Shown in pieces: positions 1-7,018 of a DNA stretch of 9,021 nucleotides. Under the pieces are notes generated by a model that saw nothing but the letters and a program-made list of their open reading frames with translations, was not told the DNA's origin and made no database searches. The translations under genes were made by a program, and so were the position numbers. This DNA comes from Nocardioides sp. (GTDB lineage Bacteria > Actinomycetota > Actinomycetes > Propionibacteriales > Nocardioidaceae): positions 1 to 9,021 of the forward strand of contig JASLDK010000327.1 of NCBI GenBank assembly GCA_030145945.1, in the 5' to 3' direction. Within the stretch, counting starts at the first letter, position 1; every line of letters starts with the position of its first letter.

Positions 1-1641
1 ATGTGGTTCGGCGACCTGGTCACCATGAAGTGGTGGGACGACCTGTGGCTCAATGAGTCCTTCGCCGAGTGGGCCTGCTATCACGCCGAGGCCCTCGCGA
101 CGTCGTACGACGACGCCTGGACCGGGTTCACCAACGCCCGCAAGCAGACCGGCTACCGCGCCGATTCGTTGCCCTCGACGCACCCGATCGCCGCTGACAA
201 CGTCGACCTGCACGCGGTCGAGGTCAACTTCGACATGATCACCTACGCCAAGGGCGCGGCGGTGCTCAAGCAGCTCGTCGCATGGGTCGGCCTCGACCCG
301 TTCCTGGCGGGGTTGAAGCAGTACTTCCACGACCACGCGTTCGGCAACACCGAGTTCTCCGACCTGCTCTCCGCCCTGGAGAAGGCGTCGGGCCGTGAGT
401 TGTCCGGCTGGGCGCAGGAGTGGTTGCAGACCGCAGGCACGAACACCCTCTCCCCCTCGTTCGAGCTCGCCGAGGACGGCACCTACGCGTCCTTCACGAT
501 CGATCAGTCCGCGCCCGCCGACCACCCGACCCTGCGTCGCCACCGGGTCGGCATCGGCTTCTACAACTCCTCACCCGAGGGTCGCCTGGTGCGCACCGAC
601 TACGTCGAGGTCGACGTCGAAGGCGCGCTCACCTCACTCACCGAGTTGGTCGGCAAACCCCAGCCGGAGCTGCTGCTGCTCAACGACGAGGACCTCGCCT
701 TCGCGAAGATCCGCCTCGACGAGCGCTCGCAGGCCACCGCGATCGAGCGCCTCTCGGACATCGACGACTCGCTCGCCCGGGCGCTGATCTGGAGCGCCGC
801 CTGGGACATGACCCGCGACGCCGAGATGTCCGCGACCGACTTCGTCGAGCTCGTGCTCGGCAACGTCGGTCAGGAGACCGACGCCTGGGGCGTCAGCCGG
901 ATCCCCGTGTACGCCGCCCAGGCCGTGTCGCTCTACAGCGCTCCTTCGAACCGCTCGTCGCTCGCTGCCCGTTGGGAGCAGGGATTGCGGTCGCTGCTCG
1001 CCGACGCCGATGCCGGCACGGACCACCAGCTGACCTTCGCCCGGGCCTTCGCTGCCGCCGCCGCCAGCGATGCTGCGATCGCGGACGTCGAGGGCATCCT
1101 CGACGGATCGCTCGTGTTCGATGGTCTCGCTGTCGACCAGGACCTGCGCTGGGCGCTGCTCACTGCCCTCGCCCGGGTTGGTCGCGCAGACGACGCGCGC
1201 ATCGATGCCGAGCTCACCGGCGACAACACGATCTCCGGTCAGGAGAAGTCCGCCGCCGCACGCGCCGCCCAGGGCACGGCTGAGGCCAAGGAACGCGCCT
1301 GGACCCAGGCCCTGCTCGATCCGACGGTGCCCAACGAGACGCAGCGCAGCGTCGTCCTCGCGTTCTGGCAGTCCGGTCAGGCCGAGGTGCTCGCGCCGTA
1401 CGTCGAGCGCTACCTCGCCGAGGTCGCCGGCACCTGGGAGCGGCTCGGCAGCCACAAGGGGGCAGTCGCGCTGGAGTTCATCTTCCCGCGCCTCGTCGCC
1501 ACCCAGGCCACCCTCGACACTGTCGACACCTGGCTCGCCGCCCACGCCGACTCCGTCAACCCCGGTGCGATCCGCTACGTCAGGGAGGGTCGGGCCGACG
1601 TGGCCCGGGCGCTCGCGGCGCAGGCCTTCGACGCTCGCTGA
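1..1641 (+). CDS. pepN: Aminopeptidase N (M1 zinc metallopeptidase), C-terminal part; 5' end outside window
   Basis: This is a partial gene: the first codon in the window is an internal Met, not a start. The visible 546 residues begin directly after the second His of the family's HExxH zinc motif. The third zinc ligand is visible as E19 in NESFAEW, which gives exactly the HExxH-x18-E spacing of M1 peptidases if the missing residue before M1 is that His. The transition-state Tyr is Y82 in the ITYAKGAAVL segment. From about residue 200 onward lies the helical ERAP1-like C-terminal domain. The family cleaves N-terminal amino acids from peptides in the cytoplasm. Actinobacterial PepN is usually about 830-870 residues, so about 300 N-terminal residues are missing. 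The gene ends in TGA and converges on the kinase gene across a 268-nt gap containing a strong hairpin. The family assignment is seen in the motifs; substrate range is not visible. Confidence 0.96.
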   Translation: MWFGDLVTMKWWDDLWLNESFAEWACYHAEALATSYDDAWTGFTNARKQTGYRADSLPSTHPIAADNVDLHAVEVNFDMITYAKGAAVLKQLVAWVGLDPFLAGLKQYFHDHAFGNTEFSDLLSALEKASGRELSGWAQEWLQTAGTNTLSPSFELAEDGTYASFTIDQSAPADHPTLRRHRVGIGFYNSSPEGRLVRTDYVEVDVEGALTSLTELVGKPQPELLLLNDEDLAFAKIRLDERSQATAIERLSDIDDSLARALIWSAAWDMTRDAEMSATDFVELVLGNVGQETDAWGVSRIPVYAAQAVSLYSAPSNRSSLAARWEQGLRSLLADADAGTDHQLTFARAFAAAAASDAAIADVEGILDGSLVFDGLAVDQDLRWALLTALARVGRADDARIDAELTGDNTISGQEKSAAARAAQGTAEAKERAWTQALLDPTVPNETQRSVVLAFWQSGQAEVLAPYVERYLAEVAGTWERLGSHKGAVALEFIFPRLVATQATLDTVDTWLAAHADSVNPGAIRYVREGRADVARALAAQAFDAR

Positions 1642-1661
1642 GCTGACCTGGTTCGGCTGCT

Positions 1662-1694
1662 CTGGCCGTCGGCGCTCGCTGCGCCGGCGGCCAG
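1662..1694. terminator. Strong hairpin between convergent genes, probable terminator
   Basis: Arms 1662-1675 and 1681-1694 pair over 14 bp with one T-G wobble and a 5-nt loop TCGCT. It starts 21 nt after the aminopeptidase stop codon. No T-tract follows, which is common for actinobacterial terminators. Its place between two genes that run towards each other suggests that it ends the aminopeptidase transcript and perhaps also the opposing kinase transcript. The rest of the 1642-1909 gap holds no supported gene; a weaker 6-bp hairpin with a 3-nt loop lies at 1786-1800. Confidence 0.6.
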
Positions 1695-1909
1695 CGGTCA
1701 TTGGTCGGGGCGGCCGCCGGACCGCCCTGACTCCGAGCCGGACAGCCGTGGAAGCGCTGATCGTGCGGGATCCGAGGACGTGCGTTGAGCGGATCGCTCA
1801 CGATCGTCGCCTATCCGCTGTCATCGGCGGCGTGTGCATGCACGGACGTCAACCAGGAACCGCCGATGACCGGACGAGCGCCGAACCCGCATCACAGCCC
1901 GGCGACTGG

Positions 1910-3631
1910 TCAGGTCTGGAGCGGCAACTCGGCGCGCACGGTCCCGTCCCCCACGGTGACCGTGCCGCCCAGCTCCGCAGCGCGCTCCCGCATCGAACTG
2001 ATCCCCACACCTGGCCGCCACGCCGGACCGCCAGAACTCGCGCCGCCGTCGCGCACCTCGACCGACAACACCGCGCTGTCGGCGCACATCCGAACGGTGG
2101 CGGATTCGGAGCCGCTGTGACGGGCGGCGTTGAGGAGGGCCTCGACGACGATCCGGTACGCCGCGACCTCCACCGCCGCAGGCAGGACCGGAACGTCCCC
2201 CGCGACCATCGACACCTGCAACACCTGACCGCCCGGCGTCCGCATCCCCGCCGTCTGCAGGCGGAGCGCCTCCACCAGACCGACCTCGTCCAGGGCGGGC
2301 GGACGCATGCCATAGACGAGCTCGCGGATCTCGCGGATCGCAGCCACCGCCTCGGCACGGACGCGCGACAACTGGTCGGCAGCGTCCTCCGGATCCCCCA
2401 GGCTCAACCGAGCGGCGTCGGCACGGAAGGCGATGCCGGACAGACGCGGGCCCAAACCGTCGTGCAGGTCTCGCCGCAACCGGAGGCGCTCCTCCTCACG
2501 CACGCCGGCAGCTGCCTGCCGTGCCTCCTGCAGGCGATCAGCCAAGGCCCGCGCGCGCATCGACTGGGCCAGCAGGGGGCCGGCGAGCGCCAGAACCTTG
2601 GCATCGGCCGCGGGCAGCCGCAGGTCACCCGCCCGCAACCCCACCACCAGTTCGCCCGCTTCCTCGGCGTCGAGGTGGACGGGCAGCACACGGTGGTGCT
2701 CGGCCCGCTCCCCCACAGCCACCACCGGCAGGTGCTCCATACGAAACGCCAGGTAGGGCAACACCAACGCTGCCCGCACGCTCTCCAACGCCGACTCCGG
2801 ATCGTCGCCGATCCCCGGCGCCACCCGTCCCATCGCAGCCAAGGGATCAGGCCGTACGCCGAACAGCACCTCGTCGCTCACCAACCGCAACTGACGTCGC
2901 AGCGGCTCGAAGAGCACCGCACACCCGAGTGCCACGACACCTCCGACACCGGCGCCGAGTGGGTGCCCGCTCGCTCCCTCCCAGGTCGCCGCGATCACGC
3001 CGTATCCGGCGAAGATGCCGACGCCCGCGGCGACGTTGACGGCAAGCGCCGAGGCAATGCCGCGTACGTCGATCGCGTCGGGGCTGGTGACGCCGACGGC
3101 GGCGGCGACGGGGATCAGCGCGAACAGGGGGAAGTAGAGCGCGAACAGCCACGGCATCCGGCCGGACTGGTCGATGAACACCAGCAGCAGCCCGAGCAGG
3201 CTGACGGAGATGACAACGGTCAGCATCCAGAGCAGCGGACGCGCCGGCTCGCCTGCCTCGAGGCGCCACCAGACCTGGGCGAGTGGGACGAGCAGGCAGG
3301 TCAGCATCGCCAACGAGAGTCCGTTCGGACCCGCCATGTCGAGGACCCAGCCGATGCCGCTGCACACGGCGAGTGCGGCCAGCCAGGTGGCGATGTCACG
3401 CCGCGGGACTCGCGGGTAGGCCAGCACGGCCAGTCCGCCGAACTGGGCCGCGACCACCGAAGCGACGTCGACCGTGTGTGGGTCGTCGAGCAGCCCAGTT
3501 GCGATCAGCGCCGCCCCGCCGCACGCCAGCAGCCCGCCCGTCGCGCGGGCTCCGGTCCGCACGGCGAGGCGCACGGACAGCACGACCACCAACCCGCCGC
3601 TGAGGACCAGGGAGGTGGTGGCGGGATTCAC
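1910..3631 (-). CDS. Membrane sensor histidine kinase, HisKA_3 (NarL/DesK-type) family
   Basis: The 573-residue protein is the sensor of a two-component pair. The first 245 residues contain about eight to nine hydrophobic segments (for example near 5-24, 30-48, 80-99, 133-153, 160-180, 192-217, 226-244). A soluble linker follows, then a HisKA_3 dimerisation and phosphoacceptor helix with RRDLHDGLG (H390), and a C-terminal HATPase_c domain with N-box N501, adenine-pocket D528 and glycines G541/G543. The second Gly of the DxGxG box is replaced (D528-G-G-A-S), a mild deviation. The GTG start at 3631-3629 overlaps the regulator's TGA as GTGA, and GGGGAG lies about 7 nt upstream, so translation is probably coupled. 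The many membrane helices and the absence of a large extracellular domain suggest an intramembrane or envelope signal; the ligand cannot be read from the sequence. The partner is the regulator encoded directly upstream. Confidence 0.95.
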   Translation of the reverse strand: MNPATTSLVLSGGLVVVLSVRLAVRTGARATGGLLACGGAALIATGLLDDPHTVDVASVVAAQFGGLAVLAYPRVPRRDIATWLAALAVCSGIGWVLDMAGPNGLSLAMLTCLLVPLAQVWWRLEAGEPARPLLWMLTVVISVSLLGLLLVFIDQSGRMPWLFALYFPLFALIPVAAAVGVTSPDAIDVRGIASALAVNVAAGVGIFAGYGVIAATWEGASGHPLGAGVGGVVALGCAVLFEPLRRQLRLVSDEVLFGVRPDPLAAMGRVAPGIGDDPESALESVRAALVLPYLAFRMEHLPVVAVGERAEHHRVLPVHLDAEEAGELVVGLRAGDLRLPAADAKVLALAGPLLAQSMRARALADRLQEARQAAAGVREEERLRLRRDLHDGLGPRLSGIAFRADAARLSLGDPEDAADQLSRVRAEAVAAIREIRELVYGMRPPALDEVGLVEALRLQTAGMRTPGGQVLQVSMVAGDVPVLPAAVEVAAYRIVVEALLNAARHSGSESATVRMCADSAVLSVEVRDGGASSGGPAWRPGVGISSMRERAAELGGTVTVGDGTVRAELPLQT

Positions 3632-4314
3632 GGACGCACTCCCCCGTGGTCCTGCTTGCCCCGTCCGACCTCGCCCAGCCCGACGCTGCGCGCCTTGATC
3701 ACTGCACTCGTCCGGTCCGCGACCCCCAACTTGGCGAAGACCGAGGTGAGCCGGTTGCTCACCGTCTTGGGTGACAGGTAGAGGTCGCGCGCGATGTCAC
3801 CCGTGGCACGACCGGCGGCGAGGAGCTCGAGAATCTCGCGCTCACGGTCGGTCAGGTCCGGGAACGGGTAGGCCGACGTCGGCTCGCTCGGCGATCCGGC
3901 GAAGAGGTCCAGCGCACGCTGGGCAACCCCCGGGCCGAACACCGCATGACCCGCAACCACCGACCGGATCGCGTTCGAGATCTCCTCATGGTCCGCGTCC
4001 TTGAGCAGATAGCCCCGCGCACCGGCCCGCATCGCGGCGAACACGGTCGCGTCGTCGTCGTACATCGTCAACACGAGGACGGCCGTGTCGGGGACGGCGA
4101 CGCGCAGACGTCGGGTGGCTTCAACGCCGTCGACGCCAGGCATTCGGATGTCCATCAGGACCACGTCGGGGCGGAGCAACTGCGCCTGACGGACAGCTTC
4201 CTCTCCCGTGGCCGCCTCGCCGACGACTTCCAGCCCGGGCACCCGGCCGAGGACGGCGGCCAGTCCGTCGCGCAACACCGGGTGGTCGTCTGCCAACAGC
4301 ACGCGGATCGCCAC
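3628..4314 (-). CDS. NarL/FixJ-family response regulator
   Basis: The 228-residue protein has an N-terminal receiver domain and a C-terminal LuxR-type helix-turn-helix. Receiver residues are complete: acidic D9/D10, phosphoacceptor D55 in VVLMDIRMPG, switch T83 and K105. The LuxR domain begins at LTDREREILELLAAG (around residue 153) and contains the recognition part SPKTVSNRLTSVFAKLGV. The start is GTG at 4314-4312; an in-frame TAG lies 24 nt upstream and there is no better in-frame start, although the Shine-Dalgarno match (GGTGG) is weak and very close. It is the first gene of the operon with the kinase (4-nt overlap). It is divergent to the small membrane protein gene at 4466, which is a plausible target together with its own promoter. 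Function as a phosphorylation-dependent transcription factor is well supported by the domains; the regulon is inference. Confidence 0.96.
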   Translation of the reverse strand: MAIRVLLADDHPVLRDGLAAVLGRVPGLEVVGEAATGEEAVRQAQLLRPDVVLMDIRMPGVDGVEATRRLRVAVPDTAVLVLTMYDDDATVFAAMRAGARGYLLKDADHEEISNAIRSVVAGHAVFGPGVAQRALDLFAGSPSEPTSAYPFPDLTDREREILELLAAGRATGDIARDLYLSPKTVSNRLTSVFAKLGVADRTSAVIKARSVGLGEVGRGKQDHGGVRP

Positions 4315-4379
4315 GCCACCATCATGGCGATCCGGCTACCCCGCGGGGAGGGAAAACCTTCCCGGAGAAGTGGACAACT

Positions 4380-4438
4380 CGCCGTACGCAGGGGCAAGGA
4401 TGGCGCCACAGACTCGGACCAAGAGCCGTCGTACGGCG
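4380..4438. promoter_or_regulatory. 9-bp inverted repeat in divergent promoter region, possible regulator binding site
   Basis: CGCCGTACG at 4380-4388 and its exact reverse complement CGTACGGCG at 4430-4438 flank a 41-nt spacer between the regulator gene and the divergent membrane protein gene. Centre-to-centre distance is 50 bp, close to five helical turns, so two dimers could sit on one face of the DNA. A TGGACA at 4371-4376 resembles a -35 element on the plus strand, but no good -10 follows. On the regulator side, the palindrome CCCCGCGGGG (4339-4348) and a small hairpin GGGAA/TTCCC (4350-4363) lie in the leader. Binding is inferred, not shown; the CGTACG core is common in high-GC genomes. 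Confidence 0.35.
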
Positions 4439-4465
4439 GACCGCACCCGAGCAGGAGGCACGACC

Positions 4466-4834
4466 ATGAGCACCACCCTCACCACTCCCCGCAAGGCCGG
4501 GCACATCCTCGGCATCGCTCTCGCCGTCGGATCGATCGGCGCGCTGTTCGGCGACGAGACGCCGCCTGCCGGTGTCGTCGTCCTCGGCATCGCCGTGAGC
4601 GTCGTGGTGACCGTGCTGCTGCTGTGGTCCTGGCTCGGCGACAAGGCCGTCGCCCGACGGATCGCGGTCGTGCTGCTCGCCCTCAACGCGATCGGGGCGG
4701 TGCCCGGCCTGATCGTCGACGACGTGCCGACCTATCTGCGGATCGTCGCAGGACTGACCGTCCTGATCACGATCGCCGCGGTCGTGCTGATGTTCTACCC
4801 GGACCGACGCACGACCCGAGTGGCTCGCGCCTGA
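4466..4834 (+). CDS. Small four-helix membrane protein of unknown function
   Basis: The 122-residue protein starts at an ATG with a perfect AGGAGG at 4453-4458, 7 nt upstream, so the start is firm. It has four hydrophobic stretches: about residues 12-29, 36-58, 67-86 and 92-112. Short polar turns contain acidic residues (GDET, GDKA, VDDVPTY). It has no signal peptidase site, no Cys and no recognised domain. It is divergent to the two-component operon and shares its promoter region, a position often taken by a regulator's target or by an accessory sensor partner of the kinase. Its stop codon is separated from the stop codon of the converging DUF5130 gene by a single nucleotide. I do not recognise the family; membrane location is clear and any role in signalling is inference. 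Confidence 0.85.
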   Translation: MSTTLTTPRKAGHILGIALAVGSIGALFGDETPPAGVVVLGIAVSVVVTVLLLWSWLGDKAVARRIAVVLLALNAIGAVPGLIVDDVPTYLRIVAGLTVLITIAAVVLMFYPDRRTTRVARA

Positions 4835-4835
4835 A

Positions 4836-5192
4836 TCAGTCCTTGGCGAGGGTGCCGAGCAGTTCGAGACCCTTGGTGAGGCCCGTCGCCAGATCGGTCG
4901 AGGCGAACTGCTCGGTCATGGTGGCAACGACCTGCGCGGCCTCGTCGTCGGTGAACCGCTCGCGCGCGTGGCCGCCGGTCACCAACTCGACGACACGACG
5001 GGCCGGGTCCACCATGATCAGAATGCTGCGCGCAGGAAGCACGAGCGTGTTGTGCAGGCTGGTCGCGAAGTCACGCGGGTCGCCTGTCGCCGAACCGACG
5101 AAGACCGAGATCTCCGCCCGGCACAGCTGCTCGGCGTTGCGGATGGTGACGTCGAGAGCAGCGCTCTCGGCAGGGTTGAGGGAGATCGCCAT
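4836..5192 (-). CDS. DUF5130 / TPM-like domain protein
   Basis: The 118-residue protein has no signal peptide or membrane segment and is probably cytoplasmic. Its pattern fits the actinobacterial DUF5130 family, which resembles the TPM fold: an early AEQLCRAEISVFVG strand, then FATSLHNTLVL, a central SILIMVDPARRVVELVTG with the VDP and VTG signatures, and a helical end with ATGLTKGLELLG. The biochemical function of this family is not established. The start is ATG at 5192-5190, 8 nt after the stop of the upstream gene, with only a weak GGTGA as ribosome site, so coupled translation is likely. It forms a two-gene unit with the small signal-anchored protein upstream. In M. tuberculosis a protein of this type lies between pepN and glbO (from memory), which agrees with the neighbours seen here. 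Family call is from recognition of the motif pattern. Confidence 0.8.
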   Translation of the reverse strand: MAISLNPAESAALDVTIRNAEQLCRAEISVFVGSATGDPRDFATSLHNTLVLPARSILIMVDPARRVVELVTGGHARERFTDDEAAQVVATMTEQFASTDLATGLTKGLELLGTLAKD

Positions 5193-5200
5193 GACTCAGG

Positions 5201-5581
5201 TCACCAACTGCCGCCGGCGCCGCCGGCCTTGGAGTCCTCGGAGTCCGGCGCAGCGAGCTCGCCGGCCGCCTTGCGCGGGCCACCCAGCCACTGGTTCTCG
5301 GGCTCGAGCGCGCGGGGGCTCAGGTCCTCGCCCTTGGCAAGCGCAGGGGCGACGTAGAGCAGGGTGATCACGATGAAGACGAGCAGCGGAACGCCGCCGA
5401 GGTAGAGGAAGGCGTGCAGCACGTCGACGTCGGGCTTCAGCTCCCAACTGGCGTCACCGTTGCCGGGACGCGGCTCAGGGGTGTCGGCGGACGCGGCGCC
5501 CGCGCCCACGACGACGAGCAGGGCGCTCACCCCGACGAGGGAACACACGGCGAGCAGGCGGCGTACGACAGTGCTGGTCAC
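5201..5581 (-). CDS. Small membrane protein with signal peptide and one helix; possible CtaJ-like oxidase accessory protein
   Basis: The 126-residue protein has an N-terminal signal sequence (R7-R8, hydrophobic core 9-28, likely cleavage after ASA at A32), a short external segment, one transmembrane helix at about 57-80, and a charged cytoplasmic tail of about 45 residues ending in GGAGGSW. The start is GTG at 5581-5579. No Shine-Dalgarno is seen, but TACCAT lies 7 nt upstream, as expected for a leaderless mRNA. It precedes the DUF5130 gene by 8 nt. A small protein encoded in this neighbourhood of mycobacteria has, as I recall, been named CtaJ, an accessory subunit of the cytochrome bcc-aa3 supercomplex. 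The topology and position would suit that, but I cannot align the sequences, so the identification is tentative. The alternative is a membrane anchor for the TPM-like partner. Confidence 0.72.
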   Translation of the reverse strand: MTSTVVRRLLAVCSLVGVSALLVVVGAGAASADTPEPRPGNGDASWELKPDVDVLHAFLYLGGVPLLVFIVITLLYVAPALAKGEDLSPRALEPENQWLGGPRKAAGELAAPDSEDSKAGGAGGSW

Positions 5582-5628
5582 GGGGGTGATGGTATCGGCT
5601 CCGCTTGGCCCTTTGGGACACTGGTCGC
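5582..5628. promoter_or_regulatory. Compact 47-bp divergent promoter region, probably leaderless on both sides
   Basis: Only 47 bp separate the GTG start on the minus strand from the ATG start on the plus strand. Minus strand: TACCAT (5594-5589) then 7 nt to the GTG. Plus strand: GACACT (5617-5622) then 6 nt to the ATG, with the two most conserved -10 positions (A2, T6) kept. Neither start has a ribosome binding site. This is the spacing expected for transcripts that begin at the start codon. -35 elements are not convincing on either side. Confidence 0.4.
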
Positions 5629-6576
5629 ATGGAGAGCCCCTGCGCCGCTGGACAGACCGTCTGCGACCTGGCCTGGGACGTCACCGGGAACCGGCGATTG
5701 GCCGAATGGTCCGACATCATCATCGGCAAGCCACTCGCGATCATCGGCCTGATCCTGTTCGGTCTCGTCGTCCGCTGGTTGTTGCACCGACTCGTCGACA
5801 GAGTCGCCCGACGTGCCGAGAAGGGCGTGCTGCCCGAGCGGGTCGAGAGCGCGGTGACCGCCCGCCGCAAGCAGCGCGCGGCGACGATGGCCGGCGTCCT
5901 GCGCAGCATCATCACCTTCGCGGTGGTGGCCGTCGTCGGCACCATGGTGCTGAGCGAGGTGGGCGTCGACATCGCCCCGATCATCGCGAGCGCCGGCATC
6001 ATCGGCATCGCCCTCGGCTTCGGCGCCCAGTCGCTGGTCAAGGACTTCCTGGCCGGCATCTTCATCTTCATCGAGGACCAGTACGGCGTCGGCGATGTCG
6101 TGGACGTCGGCGACGCGAACGGCACCGTCGAGGCCGTCACCCTGCGGATGACCCGACTCCGCGACATCAACGGAACGGTCTGGTACGTCCCCAACGGGCA
6201 GGTGATCCGGGTCGGCAACAAGAGCCAGAACTGGTCACGCGCCGTGGTCGACGTCGGCGTCGGGTACGGCGAGGACCTGGCGCGCGTCCAACGGGTGCTG
6301 CGCGAGGTGGCGCACGACTTGTGGGAGGACGACGAGTTCAACCACGTGATCATCGAGGAGCCGGAGGTCACCGGCGTGGAGATGCTCGCGCCCGAGTCGG
6401 TGACCGTGCGGGTCATGGTCAAGACCGCCCCGCTGGAGCAGTGGGCCGTCGCCCGAGCGCTGCGGCAGCGCATCAAGGCGCGCTTCGACCACGAAGGCAT
6501 CGAGATCCCCTTCACCCAGCGCGTGATCTGGCATCGCGAGGACCGCCGCGCCGAGGCCGAGGCGCACGAGGGATGA
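5629..6576 (+). CDS. Small-conductance mechanosensitive channel (MscS family)
   Basis: The 315-residue protein is a minimal MscS-type channel that opens on membrane tension and releases solutes during hypo-osmotic shock. Helices TM1 (about 30-56) and TM2 (90-112) precede the diagnostic pore helix TM3 (about 115-148), rich in Gly and Ala: IIASAGIIGIALGFGAQSLV, followed by KDFLAGIFIFIEDQYGVGD. The beta domain continues with GTVEAVTLRMTRLRDINGTV and YVPNGQV, and the C-terminal alpha/beta domain reaches EIPFTQRVIW before a short charged tail. The ATG at 5629 is chosen; an upstream TTG at 5605 would add eight residues of no recognisable value. No Shine-Dalgarno is visible, so a leaderless transcript is likely. 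The globin gene starts 7 nt after its stop, so the two are probably co-transcribed. The family is certain; the exact conductance class is not visible. Confidence 0.95.
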   Translation: MESPCAAGQTVCDLAWDVTGNRRLAEWSDIIIGKPLAIIGLILFGLVVRWLLHRLVDRVARRAEKGVLPERVESAVTARRKQRAATMAGVLRSIITFAVVAVVGTMVLSEVGVDIAPIIASAGIIGIALGFGAQSLVKDFLAGIFIFIEDQYGVGDVVDVGDANGTVEAVTLRMTRLRDINGTVWYVPNGQVIRVGNKSQNWSRAVVDVGVGYGEDLARVQRVLREVAHDLWEDDEFNHVIIEEPEVTGVEMLAPESVTVRVMVKTAPLEQWAVARALRQRIKARFDHEGIEIPFTQRVIWHREDRRAEAEAHEG

Positions 6577-6583
6577 TGGCCGG

Positions 6584-6955
6584 GTGACGTTCTACGACGA
6601 GATCGGCGGATTCGAGACGATCCGTCGCATCGTGGCGAAGTTCTATGAAGGCGTCGCAGCTGACGACGTACTGCGTCCGATGTATCCCGAGGCCGACCTC
6701 GGGCCCGCCGAGGAGCGCTTCCGGCTCTTCCTCGTTCAGTACTGGGGTGGCCCGACGACGTACTCCGAGGCTCGGGGACACCCTCGCCTGCGGATGCGCC
6801 ACGCTCCCTTCCTCATCGACACCGACGCGCGCGACCGCTGGCTCAGCCACTTCCGCGCCGGGCTCGACAGCGTCGAGTTGACGCCGGAGCAGGACGCCCA
6901 GTTCTGGGAGTACGTCACGCACGCGGCGAACTTCATGATCAACAGCCCGGACTGA
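6584..6955 (+). CDS. glbO: Group II truncated haemoglobin (trHbO)
   Basis: The 123-residue protein is a haem-binding 2-over-2 globin. All diagnostic residues of the group II family are present: TyrB10 = Y21, TyrCD1 = Y34 (in MYPEADL), proximal HisF8 = H73 in RLRMRHAPF, and TrpG8 = W86 in RDRWL. Each is offset by two from the M. tuberculosis GlbO positions (Y23, Y36, H75, W88). The signature QYWGGPTTYSEARGHPRLRM is intact. Known members bind O2 tightly and are linked to O2 or redox handling and to nitric oxide or peroxide chemistry near the membrane. The start is GTG at 6584; GAGGGA at 6568-6573 gives a usable ribosome site 10 nt upstream inside the end of the channel gene. The nearby ATG at 6573 runs into a stop after four codons, so it is excluded. 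The gene is probably co-transcribed with the MscS gene. Confidence 0.97.
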   Translation: MTFYDEIGGFETIRRIVAKFYEGVAADDVLRPMYPEADLGPAEERFRLFLVQYWGGPTTYSEARGHPRLRMRHAPFLIDTDARDRWLSHFRAGLDSVELTPEQDAQFWEYVTHAANFMINSPD

Positions 6956-7018
6956 GACCGCCGGAACAGCATCGAAAGATTCTGCAGGGCATGTAACACC
7001 AGCGCACACCCGGGACAT

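Noticed and set aside
1759..1805. GATCGTG/CACGATC arms enclosing the small hairpin TGAGCG/CGCTCA between the convergent genes
   Set aside because: Short arms with a long spacer in GC-rich DNA; no gene start is close and the stronger hairpin at 1662-1694 already explains termination.
1070..3781. A very long open frame on the plus strand (about 900 codons) opposite the kinase
   Set aside because: Its translation is Arg/Pro/Ser-rich low-complexity sequence without domains. It runs through the end of the aminopeptidase and antisense to two clear two-component genes. Long antisense frames are expected in high-GC DNA.
5605..5628. TTG start for the MscS gene
   Set aside because: It adds eight residues without signal or ribosome site, while the ATG at 5629 fits a -10-like element at leaderless spacing.
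6961..6968. CCGGAACA before the membrane gene, also present at 7880-7887 before the sigma gene, as a shared ECF -35 element
   Set aside because: No CGT-type -10 follows either copy at 16-17 nt, and the distances to the two starts differ greatly (131 and 66 nt). Kept only as a comment in the sigma leader finding.
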